Positions 16,667 to 24,725 of a DNA stretch of 42,108 nucleotides are shown piece after piece; the first letter of the stretch is position 1; each line of letters opens with the position of its first letter. The stretch is from contig JAAXWL010000009.1 in NCBI GenBank assembly GCA_013334975.1, positions 1 through 42,108 of the forward strand, given 5' to 3'. Source of the DNA: Chlorobiaceae bacterium (GTDB lineage: Bacteria > Bacteroidota > Chlorobiia > Chlorobiales > Chlorobiaceae). Below the pieces are notes generated by a model. It worked only from the letters and a program-made list of their open reading frames with translations. It was not told the origin of the DNA and searched no databases. The translations under genes and the position numbers were made by a program.

Positions 16667-16719
16667 GGTGACAGGGAAGGCGGCACAGCCGACCGACGGC
16701 TGGCTTGCCTCCTGTCACC
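16667..16719 (+). promoter_or_regulatory. Hairpin in the hcp leader
   Basis: GGTGACAGG (16667-16675) and CCTGTCACC (16711-16719) pair perfectly over 9 bp. Inside are further pairs (AGCC with GGCT). The hairpin ends 41 bases before the hcp ATG and just after the inserted element. It could be an mRNA processing or attenuation structure between the TPR gene and hcp. No T-run follows, so a plain terminator is unlikely. Confidence 0.55.
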
Positions 16720-16760
16720 TGACATGAACAAACAAACAACAGAAAACTGAGGAGAATACC

Positions 16761-18389
16761 ATGAGTATGCATTGCGACCAATGTCAGGAGAGTGTCAATG
16801 GGACAGGATGTTTCGTTCGCGGCGTGTGCGGCAAGGATGAGCTGACCGCCAAGCTTCAGGATACGCTCGTGTACGCCGCCGAGGGCATCGCCCTGTGTGC
16901 CGAAGCAATCCAAGGGCCGATTGACCGGCAGTACGGGCAGTTCATCAGCGAATGTCTTTTTGTGACCGTTACCAACACCAACTTTGACGATGTGGCCATT
17001 GTGGAGCAGATCAACAAGGCTCTCGCCATGTGCGACGAAATCAAGGCGATGACCGGCAATACTCCGGCGCACGACGCAGCCAACTGGAGCGGCAGCACAC
17101 GAGAGGAGTTTCTCGGCAAGGCGATGGCGTGCAGCATCGACAGCCTGAGCGAAGACGCCGATCTGCGATCGCTCAAGAGCCTCATTCTCTACGGCATCAA
17201 GGGGCTGGCCGCTTACACCGACCATGCCGCCGTGCTTGGCTACCATGATGACGATATTTATGCCTTCTACGTCAAAGGCTTGTCAGCGATGACGAAAGAG
17301 TTGCCTGCCGACGAGCTGCTTGGCCTCGTGATGGAGACCGGCGCGGTAGCCGTTAAGGCGATGGCCCTGCTCGACAAGGCCAACACCGAGACCTACGGCA
17401 ACCCCGAGATCACCACGGTCAAGACGGGTGTTGGCACCCGTCCCGGCATCCTCATCTCAGGCCACGACCTGCGCGACATGGAAGACCTGCTTAAGCAGAC
17501 CGAAGGTACAGGGGTTGATGTTTACACCCACTGTGAAATGTTGCCCGCTCACTACTACCCAGCCTTCAAGAAGTACAACCACTTCGTCGGCAATTACGGT
17601 AATTCCTGGTGGGCACAGGATCGTGAGTTCGAGAGCTTCAACGGACCGATCCTCATGACCACCAACTGCATCGTGCCGGTACGCGAGTCCTACCGCAACC
17701 GAATGTTCACCACCGGCATGGCAGGTTATCCCGGCCTCAGGCACATTCCTGCGCGTTCCGAAGGCGGCAGCAAAGACTTTTCGGAGATCGTCGAACTGGC
17801 AAAAAGCTGCAAGGCTCCGACGGAGATCGAGAACGGCGAGATTGTCGGCGGCTTCGCCCACACCCAGGTTATCGCCCTTGCCGACAAGGTGGTTGATGCA
17901 GTCAAGTCCGGCGCCATCAAGCGCTTCGTGGTGATGGCCGGTTGCGATGGACGCCACAACTCACGCCAGTACTATACCGACGTTGCCGCAGCTTTGCCGC
18001 AGGACACGGTGATCCTCACCGCCGGATGCGCCAAGTACCGCTACAACAAGCTCCCGCTCGGCGACATCGGCGGCATTCCAAGAGTGCTCGACGCAGGCCA
18101 GTGCAACGACAGCTACTCACTCGCCGTGATCGCCCTCAAGCTCAAGGAGGTGTTCGAACTGGCGGACATCAACGATCTGCCGATCTCCTACGACATCGCC
18201 TGGTACGAACAGAAAGCCGTCACCGTGCTCCTGGCGTTACTCTACCTCGGAGTCAAAGGTATTCGCCTCGGCCCAACACTCCCCGAGTTCCTGACCCCGA
18301 ACATCGCCGCCGCGATCATCGAAAATTTCGACCTCAAAGGCATCGGCACCGTCGAAGCCGACGTGGAAGCAATGATGGCCGGGAATTGA
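16761..18389 (+). CDS. hcp: Hybrid cluster protein (hydroxylamine/nitric oxide reductase)
   Basis: 542 residues. The N-terminal proximal cluster motif is Cys5, Cys8, Cys17, Cys23 (C-X2-C-X8-C-X5-C), the anaerobe-type [4Fe-4S] arrangement. All hybrid-cluster ligands are visible: His235, Glu259, Cys303, Cys395 (persulfide position), Cys423, Cys448, Glu483, with Lys485 nearby; their spacing matches Desulfovibrio Hcp. The enzyme reduces NO to N2O and hydroxylamine to ammonia in the cytoplasm and protects anaerobes from nitrosative stress. A good GGAG ribosome site precedes the ATG. It ends the rrf2 - ferredoxin - TPR - hcp series and is followed by a strong terminator. No hcr reductase gene lies beside it. 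Confidence 0.97.
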   Translation: MSMHCDQCQESVNGTGCFVRGVCGKDELTAKLQDTLVYAAEGIALCAEAIQGPIDRQYGQFISECLFVTVTNTNFDDVAIVEQINKALAMCDEIKAMTGNTPAHDAANWSGSTREEFLGKAMACSIDSLSEDADLRSLKSLILYGIKGLAAYTDHAAVLGYHDDDIYAFYVKGLSAMTKELPADELLGLVMETGAVAVKAMALLDKANTETYGNPEITTVKTGVGTRPGILISGHDLRDMEDLLKQTEGTGVDVYTHCEMLPAHYYPAFKKYNHFVGNYGNSWWAQDREFESFNGPILMTTNCIVPVRESYRNRMFTTGMAGYPGLRHIPARSEGGSKDFSEIVELAKSCKAPTEIENGEIVGGFAHTQVIALADKVVDAVKSGAIKRFVVMAGCDGRHNSRQYYTDVAAALPQDTVILTAGCAKYRYNKLPLGDIGGIPRVLDAGQCNDSYSLAVIALKLKEVFELADINDLPISYDIAWYEQKAVTVLLALLYLGVKGIRLGPTLPEFLTPNIAAAIIENFDLKGIGTVEADVEAMMAGN

Positions 18390-18397
18390 GAATAGTT

Positions 18398-18441
18398 TTG
18401 CACCAACACCGTCCCAATCATTTTGGGCGGTGTTGGTGCAA
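18398..18441 (+). terminator. Strong hairpin terminator after hcp
   Basis: TTGCACCAACACCG.CCC and GGGCGGTGTTGGTGCAA form a stem of 17 pairs with a single bulge and a loop of about 9 bases, nine bases past the hcp stop. A short CGGTTTTAC follows. It is almost certainly the 3' end of the hcp transcript. Confidence 0.8.
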
Positions 18442-18454
18442 CGGTTTTACCCCT

Positions 18455-18605
18455 GGGAGCGCCGAGCTCCAGCTCGGCTATACGTATTTGATCGTATCCA
18501 CATCGTTCAACCTTAAAGCGCATCACGCCTGGTTGGTGTGGTTATCTTGATATAAATGATTGATTGAACATCCAAAGGGTTGCCGAGCTGGAGCATGGCG
18601 CTCCC
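18455..18605. mobile_element. 151-bp element with 24-bp inverted ends (GGGAGCGCC type)
   Basis: The left arm at 18455-18478 starts GGGAGCGCC and ends CCAGCTCGGC. The right arm at 18582-18605 is its inverse with two mismatches (GCCGAGCTGGAGCATGGCG and on). The 103 bases between have no reading frame of note. The element directly borders the broken HPP-family gene, whose 5' end seems to have been lost at this junction. It looks like a small non-autonomous insertion element. Confidence 0.7.
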
Positions 18606-18870
18606 GGCCTTTGTGATAGCTTTATCTCCATCATTGTCATCCGATCAAGCACTATTTCGACAGTATGAAACCCCCTTTGTCGATTTCTCCCAACCGAGCA
18701 ACATAGTCGGCGGTCACGTTATCGCCTCAATCGTCGGCGTTTCTATGTACATGCTCAACAAAGATACTATCCTCGCCAGCGCAACAGCGGTCTCGCTGGC
18801 CAACATAGCCATGCACCTCAATCGCACGCAGCATTCCCCCTGGAGGCAAATGGACGCAGGGCGGTATTGA
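18606..18870 (+). pseudogene. HPP-family membrane protein remnant
   Basis: The frame reads ETPFVDFSQPSNIVGGHVIA, then SIVGVSMYML and a hydrophobic stretch ATAVSLANIAMHLNRTQH. This matches the second part of HPP integral membrane proteins, which have SPLAQPRNxIGGH and a closing HPPGGA motif. The start of the family domain is missing, because the frame begins in the inverted-repeat element. Around 18833-18845 the HPP motif appears only after a frame change: the main frame reads HSPWRQM, while the next frame reads IPPGGK. The gene is therefore truncated and frameshifted. Some plant HPP proteins carry nitrite; a link to the neighbouring hcp is only suggestive. Confidence 0.65.
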
Positions 18871-19203
18871 TAGAACGAGCGAATCCGAAGAGTCGATGCT
18901 GAAAAAAGCGGGAGTCGGGGAGGTATGGTTCTGTATTGTCAGTGATGTTTTATCATAAAGCTCGGGGGTGTGGTGTCATGGTCAGGCATCATGAATAAAA
19001 AAAAAGGACTGAATGTGTAAATTACCGTATGAGACGTGGGTGAATTTTGATCAGGTTTCTGTGTTTTACTCTACAACGTCGCTGTTTCCTGTTTTGGGAC
19101 AGCTATTTTGCGCTCATTGAAGGTGTGCAGGGATGTGCAGGAAAATCGGTGGAGAAGCGTCTGACTTGGTACCCATGGACTGAAGAATAAAAAAAATATT
19201 TAC
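18871..19203. other. Intergenic region upstream of htpX, nothing firm recognised
   Basis: 333 bases without a gene. They contain an A9 run near 18997, a direct repeat of TGTGCAGG (two copies near 19125-19142) and an A/T-rich stretch just before the htpX ribosome site. An htpX promoter must be here, but no clear heat-shock or sigma-70 pair was identified. No tRNA or conserved RNA is visible. Confidence 0.5.
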
Positions 19204-19209
19204 AGGAGG
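19204..19209 (+). promoter_or_regulatory. Shine-Dalgarno site that sets the htpX start
   Basis: AGGAGG lies six bases before the ATG at 19216 and abuts another in-frame ATG at 19210. The spacing makes 19216 the likely start. Confidence 0.8.
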
Positions 19210-19215
19210 ATGTTG

Positions 19216-20091
19216 ATGAGACGTATAGTGCTGTTTCTGGTGACCAACCTTGCGGTGATGCTGGTGCTGTCGGTTACGGCCCGTATCCTGGGTGTGGACC
19301 GGTTTTTAACCAGCAATGGATTGAACCTGACCATGTTGCTGGCTTTTGCCGCACTGATTGGCTTTGGCGGTTCCTTTATTTCGCTGATGATGTCCAAAAC
19401 CATAGCGAAGTGGAGTACGGGGGCACGGGTTATCGATCGGCCTGCTAACCAGGAGGAAGCGTGGCTTGTGGAGAGTGTGCGGCGGTTATCGACAAAAGCG
19501 GGATTGCCGATGCCCGAGGTGGCCATTTTTGCAGGCGATCCCAATGCGTTTGCTACCGGCCCAAGCAAGTCAAGATCTCTGGTGGCTGTGTCGACAGGGT
19601 TGCTGCAAAGCATGGACAGAAAACAGGTTGAAGCCGTGCTGGCTCACGAGGTTGCCCATATTCAGAACGGCGATATGGTGACCCTCACGCTGATCCAGGG
19701 GGTGCTCAATACCTTCGTGATTTTTCTGTCACGTGTCATTGCCTATGCTGTGGACAGCTTTCTTCGCAGGGATGATGACGAATCGGGCAGTCCTGGTATC
19801 GGATACTGGGTTGGCAGCATTGCCGGTGAAATCTTTTTCGGTATTCTGGCAACGATCATCGTTATGTACTTTTCGCGCAAGCGTGAATTCCGGGCGGATG
19901 CAGGAGCGGCGGCGCTGATGGGTGATCGACGCCCGATGATCGATGCTCTTCAGTCTCTGGGGAAGTTTCAGGCAGGCCAGTTACCGAAGGCGATGGCGGC
20001 CAGTGGCATTACCGGTGGTGGCATGATGGCGCTCTTAAGCAGTCATCCGCCTCTTGAATCGCGGATTGCTGCCTTGCAATCGTCACTCTGA
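19216..20091 (+). CDS. htpX: HtpX membrane zinc metalloprotease (M48)
   Basis: 291 residues, the typical HtpX length. The N-terminus [20 protein letters not shown] matches the family's first membrane helix, and a second hydrophobic segment follows (about 32-55). The zinc site is HEVAH (His144, Glu145, His148) with the third ligand Glu224 in [11 protein letters not shown]. Two more hydrophobic stretches lie between them (about 155-180 and 195-215). HtpX degrades damaged or misfolded membrane proteins together with FtsH and is usually induced by envelope or heat stress. The start at 19216 is chosen from the AGGAGG spacing. It stands alone; a GGTATC-type repeat follows about 130 bases after its end. 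Confidence 0.95.
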   Translation: MRRIVLFLVTNLAVMLVLSVTARILGVDRFLTSNGLNLTMLLAFAALIGFGGSFISLMMSKTIAKWSTGARVIDRPANQEEAWLVESVRRLSTKAGLPMPEVAIFAGDPNAFATGPSKSRSLVAVSTGLLQSMDRKQVEAVLAHEVAHIQNGDMVTLTLIQGVLNTFVIFLSRVIAYAVDSFLRRDDDESGSPGIGYWVGSIAGEIFFGILATIIVMYFSRKREFRADAGAAALMGDRRPMIDALQSLGKFQAGQLPKAMAASGITGGGMMALLSSHPPLESRIAALQSSL

Positions 20092-20220
20092 AAATTTTGC
20101 CTCGGTCAAAGACCGGTTTCCTCACACAACCCCGCACAAGACCTGCTCGGTTGTGCATTTCGTGGAAAAGGGTGTCAGTTCAATAACCGGTAATGAAATA
20201 AGAATCCTTGGATATTCAGT

Positions 20221-20259
20221 TTGGTATCGGTATCGGTGTCGGTATCGATACCGGATTGG
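20221..20259. repeat. Solo GGTATCG tandem array
   Basis: TTGGTATCGGTATCGGTGTCGG is followed by TATCGATACCGGATTGG: four GGTATC-type hexamers with a palindromic GGTATCGATACC at the end. It is related to the ends of the elements at 14485 and 34891, but no core is attached. It lies between htpX and the M15 peptidase gene, which converge. Confidence 0.75.
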
Positions 20260-20311
20260 AGTTCAAGGAAACGTGAGCTTCGGCATGGTGCCGGAGATGG
20301 ATCACGACGAT

Positions 20312-20920
20312 TTATACATAGACCGGCAGTGCGTTTTCATGCCGTGAGCGCAGTTGGGTAAGCATCTCTTTTTCGGTTAAGTTCAGTGCCCACACAGGTC
20401 GTAACTGAAAGTGTGGCTGGTCAACCATGTTTTTCCAGTTTCCACCCCATTCAAGACCAAGGTCAACTCCCAGTGCTCCGACAGCCTTGTATTTCGGGGA
20501 GTCCGGCAGGTATTTGTTTCCTTCGAACACTCCGATGTCGAAAGCTATGCCGAAGTTGTGGTTGGAGTATCCACCACGGGCTTTGGTGACCATGTCGCCT
20601 GGCGCCGTTCGTCCCTGGGCGTAGAGGGCATCCTGCTCGGCCCAACTTCTCAGACCACTGATAATTTTGATCGTGATGTTTGCAGCGGCGGCTTTCTGTA
20701 CGAGCAGGCGGGCAATCGGCTGTACCTCTGGAAGGAGGGAGGTGATCACCTTTTCACTGCGGCTGTCTGCCGGTGCGATGGTTACGGGTGGTTCCATATC
20801 CTCGCTCTGTTTAACGACAAGGTGCTTGTAGATGGCACCCCAGGTTTGTGGGCCGGCTTTCCCGTCAACATCGATACCGAGCTCCTGCTGGATTGCGGCG
20901 ATCATTTCTTCGATGCGCAT
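20312..20920 (-). CDS. M15-family peptidoglycan L-alanyl-D-glutamate/D-Ala-D-Ala peptidase, endolysin-like
   Basis: 202 residues. The N-terminal 35 residues (MRIEEMIAAIQQELGIDVDGKAGPQTWG, seen in parts) form a short peptidoglycan-binding repeat. The rest is an M15 zinc peptidase: SGLRSWAEQDALYAQGRT, GGYSNHNFGIAFDIGVF with zinc ligands His121 and Asp128, and DQPHFQ with the last ligand His170. This domain is typical of phage endolysins and some bacterial wall enzymes. No signal peptide is visible, so export would need a holin or another route, which supports a phage origin. No other phage gene is nearby. It is downstream of ppc on the same strand but separated by a hairpin. Confidence 0.85.
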   Translation of the reverse strand: MRIEEMIAAIQQELGIDVDGKAGPQTWGAIYKHLVVKQSEDMEPPVTIAPADSRSEKVITSLLPEVQPIARLLVQKAAAANITIKIISGLRSWAEQDALYAQGRTAPGDMVTKARGGYSNHNFGIAFDIGVFEGNKYLPDSPKYKAVGALGVDLGLEWGGNWKNMVDQPHFQLRPVWALNLTEKEMLTQLRSRHENALPVYV

Positions 20921-20979
20921 GGTTCTCTCCCGTAATTGGTTTGCTTTGGTGATGTTCTTGCGACAAGCGTACAGAAACG

Positions 20980-21025
20980 GCTTGCCGGAGTGTGAACACG
21001 CTCAAGTCGGGTTCCAACGGCAAGC
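20980..21025 (-). terminator. Hairpin between ppc and the M15 peptidase gene
   Basis: GCTTGCCG (20980-20987) and CGGCAAGC (21018-21025) pair perfectly. The loop holds a second small stem, GAG.GTG with CAC.CTC. It begins 24 bases after the ppc stop on the minus strand and is followed by GTTTCTGT. It probably ends the ppc transcript. Confidence 0.6.
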
Positions 21026-21048
21026 ACTTTGTTTTCTTTGATCTTTTT

Positions 21049-23817
21049 TCAGCCAGTTGTTCTCAATCCTCCTGATATGGCGTTAACGGTAAGGAGGAGT
21101 TCAGGGAGAATGGCGTCCGACTGCTCCTGGTTCTTTTCGGCTTGTGCGGCTCTCCAGTTTCTGAGGAGGTCTATCTGGAGACGATGGAGCTTTCCGAGAC
21201 CCTCCTGACGGGTTTCGATGAAGCGATAAACGTTGAAGAGCTTTTCCCTGAGCGAGCCGTCGTAGAGCAGTTCGAGCAGGCGCATGCTTCTGAGGTATTC
21301 TGCATGGATCATGCCGAGCAGGTTGTCGCGGATGCTAGTGTCGGGGACCAGCGAGGCGTACTGTTCCATGATCCAGGGATCGACCGACAGGATGCTGGTG
21401 GCGACGTTGTTTATAATATAGTGGAGGGGCGCCCAGGAGAAGTCGCTTTTGCGCATGAGGTCGAAGGTGTCGGGATCGGTGACCCGTAACTCTTCGAGGG
21501 CGGTGCCGGCGCCGTACCATCCCGAGATGGCAAAACGCGCCTGGTTCCAGCTGAAGACCCAGGGAATGGCGCGCAGGTCTTCAAGGCTCTGGCCTCCGGT
21601 ACGGCGTGATGGGCGCGATCCTATGCGGCTCGATTCGATGATGTCGATCGGTGTGGCCTGGCGGAAGAATTCGAGCAGGCCTTCGGTTTCAATGAGCTGC
21701 CGGTAGGCTTTGTTGCTGCTGCGGGAGAGCAGATCCATGGCCTTTTCAAGCGGGTGCGCGCGGTAACCCTCCTTGCGATGGTCGAGGCGGGCTTCGGCGA
21801 TACCCGCCAGAAAGAGTTCGAGATTGTAGGCGGCGCTGATGCGGTTGGCATATTTCTGGGCGATGGTCTCTCCCTGTTCGGTGACCCGGAGGCCTGCGTC
21901 CAGAGAACCGTGAGGCTGCGCACGGATAAAGCGGTGGGTCGGTCCGGCTCCTCGGCTGATGCTGCCTCCACGGCCATGAAAGAAGAGAATGTCGATCCCG
22001 TGTTTCTTCCCGGCTTTGATGAGACGCTCCTCTGCCCGGTAGAGGCTCCAGAGGCTGGTGACGATACCACCATCCTTGTTGCTGTCGCTATAGCCGACCA
22101 TGACCTGTTGTACCGGTTTTCGGCGGACGTGCAGCTTCTGTTGCAGGGCGATACTCCGACAGGTGACCGGATGGTCGAGAAACCGGTCGAGGATGTCGTG
22201 ACTGCTTTCAAGGTCATCGATGGTTTCGAAGAGAGGTACTACCGGGATGGGGCAGGCGTCACCCTCTCCATGCGGCACCATGAGGCCGACTTCGCGGGCC
22301 AGGAGATAGATGACGAGCAGATCTGAGAGGCTTCTGGTCATGCTGACGATCAGCGAGCCGATCCCTTCATGACCGAACTGCCGGTAGTGATTGAAGAGCA
22401 CACGGTAACAGGTGAGCACGGCTTCGGCTTCCGGCCCGGCATGCATGTCGGGGTGGGTGAAGGGGCGCGGCGAGAGCAGCTCGCGCTGGAGGAACTCCAG
22501 ACGCATCGGTTCACTCCACTCAAGGAATGCGTTACCGTCAAGCCCGGCAGCTGTCATGAGCTGCGAGAGGGCGAGGTCGTGGAAGCGGCTGTTCTGGCGG
22601 ATGTCGAGCCGGCCCAGATGAAAACCGAAGGTCTGAACGATACGATAGACCGGAGCGACGTCGCCAATGGCGATGTTACCGGCGTCGATCTCATTGAGCG
22701 ATTTCATCAGGAGATCCAGATCATCAAGCAGTTCGGTGTGACGCCGGTAGCGATACGGTTCTGCTGCCTGTGACTCACTATCCTGCCGGAGGGTTGCCTC
22801 CTCCGGAAGAGCACTTATCATGAGGTTGACGAATTGCCGCCAGGGTTCATGCCGGTTCCGCTCCAGTGCTTCGCTCCCTTCGCTGCCAAGTTTGTGAAGC
22901 AGTATCTCCATTCGCTCATCCATGGCTCCCGAAGGAGACTGAAAGCGTCCCGAGATGCTGAGTTTGGCGGCAAGTCGTTCGAGATGTTGCCGAACCAGCA
23001 GGAGTGCGTGATGGCGCATCTCCAGCAAGGTCTGGTGCGTCGTTTCTGCCGTTACCAGAGGATGGCCGTCACGGTCACCCCCGACCCAGCTTCCAAAGCT
23101 GATTCGAGGCAGGTTTCGCGGGTCGGCGGTCGTCGCTGGATCGAATCCGGCCACAGCCCAGGCTTTTTCAAGTCGGCTGTCGAGAAAGGGAAGGACGTCG
23201 GGGAAGATCGAGTGCAGATAGTGAAGCACGTTCTGGCGCTCAGCACTGACTTCAGGTTTTTCGAACAGGATTTCTCCGGTACGCCAGAGTCGTTCAAGGA
23301 CGACCTTGATATCGGTGCGAATTTTTTCATGTTCTGCGGGAGTCCACATCCGGTTTTCCCGTTTGACGAGCAGCAGGTAGAGTTCACGGTGCTGTTCAAG
23401 CACTGTCCGTCGCTTGGCTTCTGTGGGATGAGCTGTCAGGGTTGGCTCTACCTCGATCACGGGAAGTTCGCTTGCGATTTCCGATTCGGTGACGCCAAGG
23501 CTTGTCAGGTGGCGGAATGCTTCACCCCAGAGGCCGCTGAGCGATTCCACCCCTTCGCTGGATTCGATGCGGCGGCGATACTGTGCTGCCGAGTTCTCCT
23601 CGGCCATGTTGAGCAACTGGAAGACAATCGACCAAGCCTGGATGGCGCGTTCGGAGCGCTCAAAGGCTGAAACCGGCACCTGGTTGATGCCGAGGAGGTG
23701 GTGGGCAAGCTGATCCTGCCCGAGCTCCTGCAGCACTTCGACGAAGCAGTCGAGCAGGTACCGGAAATCGAGAGCGGATTTGTTGAAATCGACGACGCTT
23801 GAGGTTGTAGTGAACAT
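21049..23817 (-). CDS. ppc: Phosphoenolpyruvate carboxylase
   Basis: 922 residues, the normal bacterial length. The enzyme makes oxaloacetate from PEP and bicarbonate. In green sulfur bacteria it feeds the reverse TCA cycle. Landmarks: EPTLTAHPTEAKRRT with catalytic His130, SWVGGDRDGHPLVTAETT (about 240-260), VGYSDSNKDGGIVTS (about 570-585), FFHGRGGSISRGAGPTH (about 605-622) and VTEQGETIAQKYANR. The C-terminal tail is GGLRTTG, where most PEPCs end in RNTG, a small deviation at the inhibitor-binding end. The promoter TTGACA-17-GATTAA lies about 115-145 bases upstream and overlaps control sequences of the divergent pscC. Confidence 0.98.
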   Translation of the reverse strand: MFTTTSSVVDFNKSALDFRYLLDCFVEVLQELGQDQLAHHLLGINQVPVSAFERSERAIQAWSIVFQLLNMAEENSAAQYRRRIESSEGVESLSGLWGEAFRHLTSLGVTESEIASELPVIEVEPTLTAHPTEAKRRTVLEQHRELYLLLVKRENRMWTPAEHEKIRTDIKVVLERLWRTGEILFEKPEVSAERQNVLHYLHSIFPDVLPFLDSRLEKAWAVAGFDPATTADPRNLPRISFGSWVGGDRDGHPLVTAETTHQTLLEMRHHALLLVRQHLERLAAKLSISGRFQSPSGAMDERMEILLHKLGSEGSEALERNRHEPWRQFVNLMISALPEEATLRQDSESQAAEPYRYRRHTELLDDLDLLMKSLNEIDAGNIAIGDVAPVYRIVQTFGFHLGRLDIRQNSRFHDLALSQLMTAAGLDGNAFLEWSEPMRLEFLQRELLSPRPFTHPDMHAGPEAEAVLTCYRVLFNHYRQFGHEGIGSLIVSMTRSLSDLLVIYLLAREVGLMVPHGEGDACPIPVVPLFETIDDLESSHDILDRFLDHPVTCRSIALQQKLHVRRKPVQQVMVGYSDSNKDGGIVTSLWSLYRAEERLIKAGKKHGIDILFFHGRGGSISRGAGPTHRFIRAQPHGSLDAGLRVTEQGETIAQKYANRISAAYNLELFLAGIAEARLDHRKEGYRAHPLEKAMDLLSRSSNKAYRQLIETEGLLEFFRQATPIDIIESSRIGSRPSRRTGGQSLEDLRAIPWVFSWNQARFAISGWYGAGTALEELRVTDPDTFDLMRKSDFSWAPLHYIINNVATSILSVDPWIMEQYASLVPDTSIRDNLLGMIHAEYLRSMRLLELLYDGSLREKLFNVYRFIETRQEGLGKLHRLQIDLLRNWRAAQAEKNQEQSDAILPELLLTVNAISGGLRTTG

Positions 23818-23932
23818 AACATCGGTGTCCGGAGTTGGGGAACTGTTTTGTCTTGTTAACTTACGTTCCTGTCAGCAGGATGCAAAATTCTTCACACAGG
23901 GCAACCGGTACGTCGGTAATGTTTAATGCTTT

Positions 23933-23985
23933 TTAATCTTATTGTTTGTCCCCTTTGTCAATAATGATTATCTTTCACAATAAAT
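23933..23985. promoter_or_regulatory. Divergent ppc/pscC promoter region with a Fur-box-like palindrome
   Basis: On the minus strand TTGACA (23961-23956) and GATTAA (23938-23933) at 17 bp form a candidate ppc promoter. On the plus strand TTGTCA (23955-23960) and the AT-rich CACAATAAAT may serve pscC. Bases 23960-23978 (AATAATGATTATC..) match the classic 19-bp Fur consensus GATAATGATAATCATTATC at 14 positions and overlap both promoters. Control by iron is an inference. Confidence 0.5.
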
Positions 23986-24021
23986 TCATGCAAGCGGCTA
24001 ACACCTAATCCATTACCTGTC

Positions 24022-24642
24022 ATGGACAACAAGTCAAACGGTAAGCTTATTGCTCTGGCGATAGGCGGGGCTGTCTTAATGGGATCCCTGTTTTTTGCGG
24101 TATCATTCCTGACTGGCTACGTTCCGGCACCGAATGCAATACCCGCCCTGGTTCCCCTGAGGTCATTCATGGGGTGGTTCATGCTCATTTTCTGCGCTTC
24201 CATCATCATCATGGGGCTCGGCAAGATGTCCGGAGCTATCAGCAACAAGTGGTTTCTGAGTTTTCCGCTGAGCATCTTCGTCATCGTTATGGTGATGTTC
24301 TTCAGTCTCCGTGTCTACTGGGAGAAAGGCCGCACCACCACGGTGGAAGGTAAATACATTCGTTCAGTCACAGAACTGAAGGAGTTCCTCAACAAGCCTG
24401 CTGCTACCAGCGATCTTCCTCCTGCTCCTGCAGGTTTCAACTTCGACGCTGCCAAACAGTTGACCGATAATCGCTGCAACAAATGCCACACCCTCGGTTC
24501 CGTTTCCGATTTGTTCCGTACCAAGTACAAAAAGACCGGTCAGGTCAACCTTATCGTCAAGCGCATGCAGGGCTTCCCTGGCGCAGGTATCAGCGATGAC
24601 GAGGCTCAGAGCATCGGTATCTGGCTCTACGAAAAGTTCTGA
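24022..24642 (+). CDS. pscC: Photosynthetic reaction centre cytochrome c-551/c-z (PscC)
   Basis: 206 residues, the exact family length. Three N-terminal membrane helices (about 9-31, 49-66, 79-98) are followed by a C-terminal soluble haem domain with CNKCH (Cys152, Cys155, His156) and a likely axial Met182 in VKRMQGFPG. The sequence closely follows Chlorobium/Chlorobaculum PscC as I remember it: MDNKSNGKLIALA, SFLTGY, SLRVYWEKGRTTTV, GIWLYEKF. PscC passes electrons from the quinol:cytochrome c oxidoreductase side to the P840 special pair of the homodimeric reaction centre. It is a single-gene unit bounded by the divergent ppc promoter region and a terminator. It also fixes the taxonomic identity of the window. 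Confidence 0.97.
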   Translation: MDNKSNGKLIALAIGGAVLMGSLFFAVSFLTGYVPAPNAIPALVPLRSFMGWFMLIFCASIIIMGLGKMSGAISNKWFLSFPLSIFVIVMVMFFSLRVYWEKGRTTTVEGKYIRSVTELKEFLNKPAATSDLPPAPAGFNFDAAKQLTDNRCNKCHTLGSVSDLFRTKYKKTGQVNLIVKRMQGFPGAGISDDEAQSIGIWLYEKF

Positions 24643-24682
24643 ACAATACTGTGCAGCAGGGATTACCAGAGGATCATGAAAC

Positions 24683-24711
24683 AGAAGCGCCCCGGATTTC
24701 CGGGGCGTTCT
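24683..24711. terminator. Bidirectional hairpin between pscC and queF
   Basis: CGCCCCGG, ATTT loop, CCGGGGCG: a perfect 8-bp G/C stem extended by AGAA/TTCT across a one-base bulge. It lies between two convergent genes, 41 bases after pscC and 15 bases past the queF stop, and can serve both. Confidence 0.8.
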
Positions 24712-24725
24712 GCATTATAGAGTGT

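Noticed and set aside
18871-19215. Sigma-32-type heat-shock promoter for htpX
   Set aside because: Searched by eye for CTTGAA with CCCATNT spacing. Only partial matches such as CTTGGTACCCAT were found, with the wrong spacing.
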